Assembly (NCBI GenBank): GCA_030407315.1
Contig: JALQPE010001528.1
Span: 1-19,070, forward strand
Source of the DNA: Asparagopsis taxiformis
Lineage: Eukaryota > Rhodophyta > Florideophyceae > Bonnemaisoniales > Bonnemaisoniaceae
Reading direction: 5' to 3'
DNA: 19,070 nt
Every line of letters begins with the position of its first letter. Within the stretch, counting starts at the first letter, position 1. This document shows, in pieces, positions 18,279-19,070 of this stretch. The notes under the pieces are model-generated. The model ran no database searches. It saw only the letters and a program-made list of their open reading frames with translations, and was not told where the DNA came from. Position numbers and translations under genes: made by a program.

Positions 18279-19070
18279 TACTCTTCTTCCTTTTTCTTTT
18301 GCTGAAATGGATTTACCTCCAATTCTACGAATTAATGATCTTATCTTTTATAGACAGTGCATGGAAATCTTCTTTGTTATAAGTAACCCCTACAATACTG
18401 TAAGCCGTGGTCCTGCTCGAAAAAGAGCATTTCGTAAGCTACCTTATCCTTAAAGACTTGCCTTTTTCATTCTTCATATTAAAATCACCATAGGCCTTAA
18501 GTCCGTTAATTCCATTCTCGGTAGAGAATTCCTCCCTCTTCCACCACCATATTATAAAGCACCGTCATTTCCAAGTTAGAAAGAAACCCTTCTAATGCGG
18601 TTTCCAATTGGTTTTCTGTTCTGGGGCCTTCTCCCTGTCATATCTATAGGTAATTACAGAGATGGAAAATAGATTGTCTTGTATGTTGTTGTATTCAAAC
18701 TGACCAAGAGATAGTAGCACCCCTTTTGCTTCTTCAGGTATAGCAAAATCTTTTCGCTCCAAAACTTCGGGGGTTCGACAATAACAGCCGGAATTCCATA
18801 TTCACTGCGGTACCATTTGCTTTCGGCCAATTTCTCATCTCATTGCCAAACAGGGTATCACGTACGGTATCCCAACCTTTTGTTGCAATGCCTACTCCTA
18901 AGGCAGTGTTCCAACCAATAAAACAGCAATTGCTGCAATTCGGATAATTTTTTTGCGCTTCTGTTTCTTCCTCATTTCTTCCAGATAGGCTTCGTTTTGA
19001 AGCAGCTCCTCTTCGGTGGGTTCTGGAATGGCCTCTTGGGTTTCATTAATAATCTCTTCTATGGAAGAAC
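18278..19070 (-). CDS. Membrane-anchored protein upstream of batA, partial
   Basis: The gene enters from the right edge; about 265 residues are seen. It begins inside an acidic cytoplasmic part (EEIINETQEAIPEPTEEELL, EAYLEEMRKKQKRKK), then one membrane helix (IIRIAAIAVLLVGTLALGVG in corrected frame, near 18890-18960). A periplasmic domain follows with KWYRSEYGIPAVIVE, LLSLGQFEYNNIQDNLFSIS, TALEGFLSNLEMTVLYNMVV and VELEVNPFQQKKKEEE at the stop, 18278-18280. No catalytic motif is seen and the family is not recognised. The stop overlaps the batA start by one base, so it is translated with the bat genes. MoxR ATPase and DUF58 genes often precede it in relatives and would lie outside this window. 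About eight breaks. Confidence 0.75.

Overview
The window looks like a chromosomal segment of a marine-type flavobacterium (Bacteroidota, Flavobacteriaceae). The evidence is a T9SS type A sorting tail on a large secreted protein, a complete batABCDE set with flavobacterial spacing, Bacteroidota-type TAnnTTTG promoter elements, AT-rich intergenic DNA, and the familiar nadD / lipoprotein / gpsA and pheS / small hypothetical neighbourhoods. Almost every gene, including ones expected to be essential (pheS, gpsA, nadD), is interrupted by single-base insertions or deletions, mostly one missing base in a short homopolymer. I read this as uncorrected sequencing error rather than decay. Gene limits below follow protein similarity across those breaks, so each spans several short open frames.

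Layout. 1-197 (+): 3' end of nadD. 327-870 (+): an unrecognised protein. 957-1875 (-): a nadD-adjacent lipoprotein with a terminator at 880-924. 2047-3039 (+): gpsA. 3186-7394 (+): a mosaic secreted protein of about 1,400 residues (two lamin-tail domains, a propeller-like domain, a jelly-roll-like domain, hyalin-type repeats, T9SS tail), closed by a perfect terminator at 7419-7447. 7448-7864: no gene seen. 7865-8037 (+): an orphan T9SS sorting tail with its own terminator. 8086-8490 (-), 8536-9541 (-) and 9588-9978 (-): pheS between two small conserved hypotheticals. 10035-10567 (+): cvpA. 10575-12419 (-): SulP anion transporter with STAS domain. 12496-12789 (-): a small exported protein. 12857-18278 (-): batE, batD, batC, batB and batA in window order. 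18278 to the right edge (-): a membrane-anchored protein that opens this part of the bat operon.

How they work together. The minus-strand genes from the right edge to 12857 form one tightly coupled unit (1 nt overlap, then gaps of 1, 1, 2 and 11 nt). They encode two VWA membrane proteins, two TPR proteins and BatD, an envelope complex linked to stress tolerance in other bacteria. The pheS group is transcribed in the same direction, and cvpA diverges from it. The 3186-8037 block carries the secreted, T9SS-exported cargo and looks like an accessory insertion between housekeeping genes. The most notable feature is the 3186-7394 protein: its extra domains sit inside hyalin-type repeat units, and its last 1.2 kb is clearly richer in GC than everything around it.
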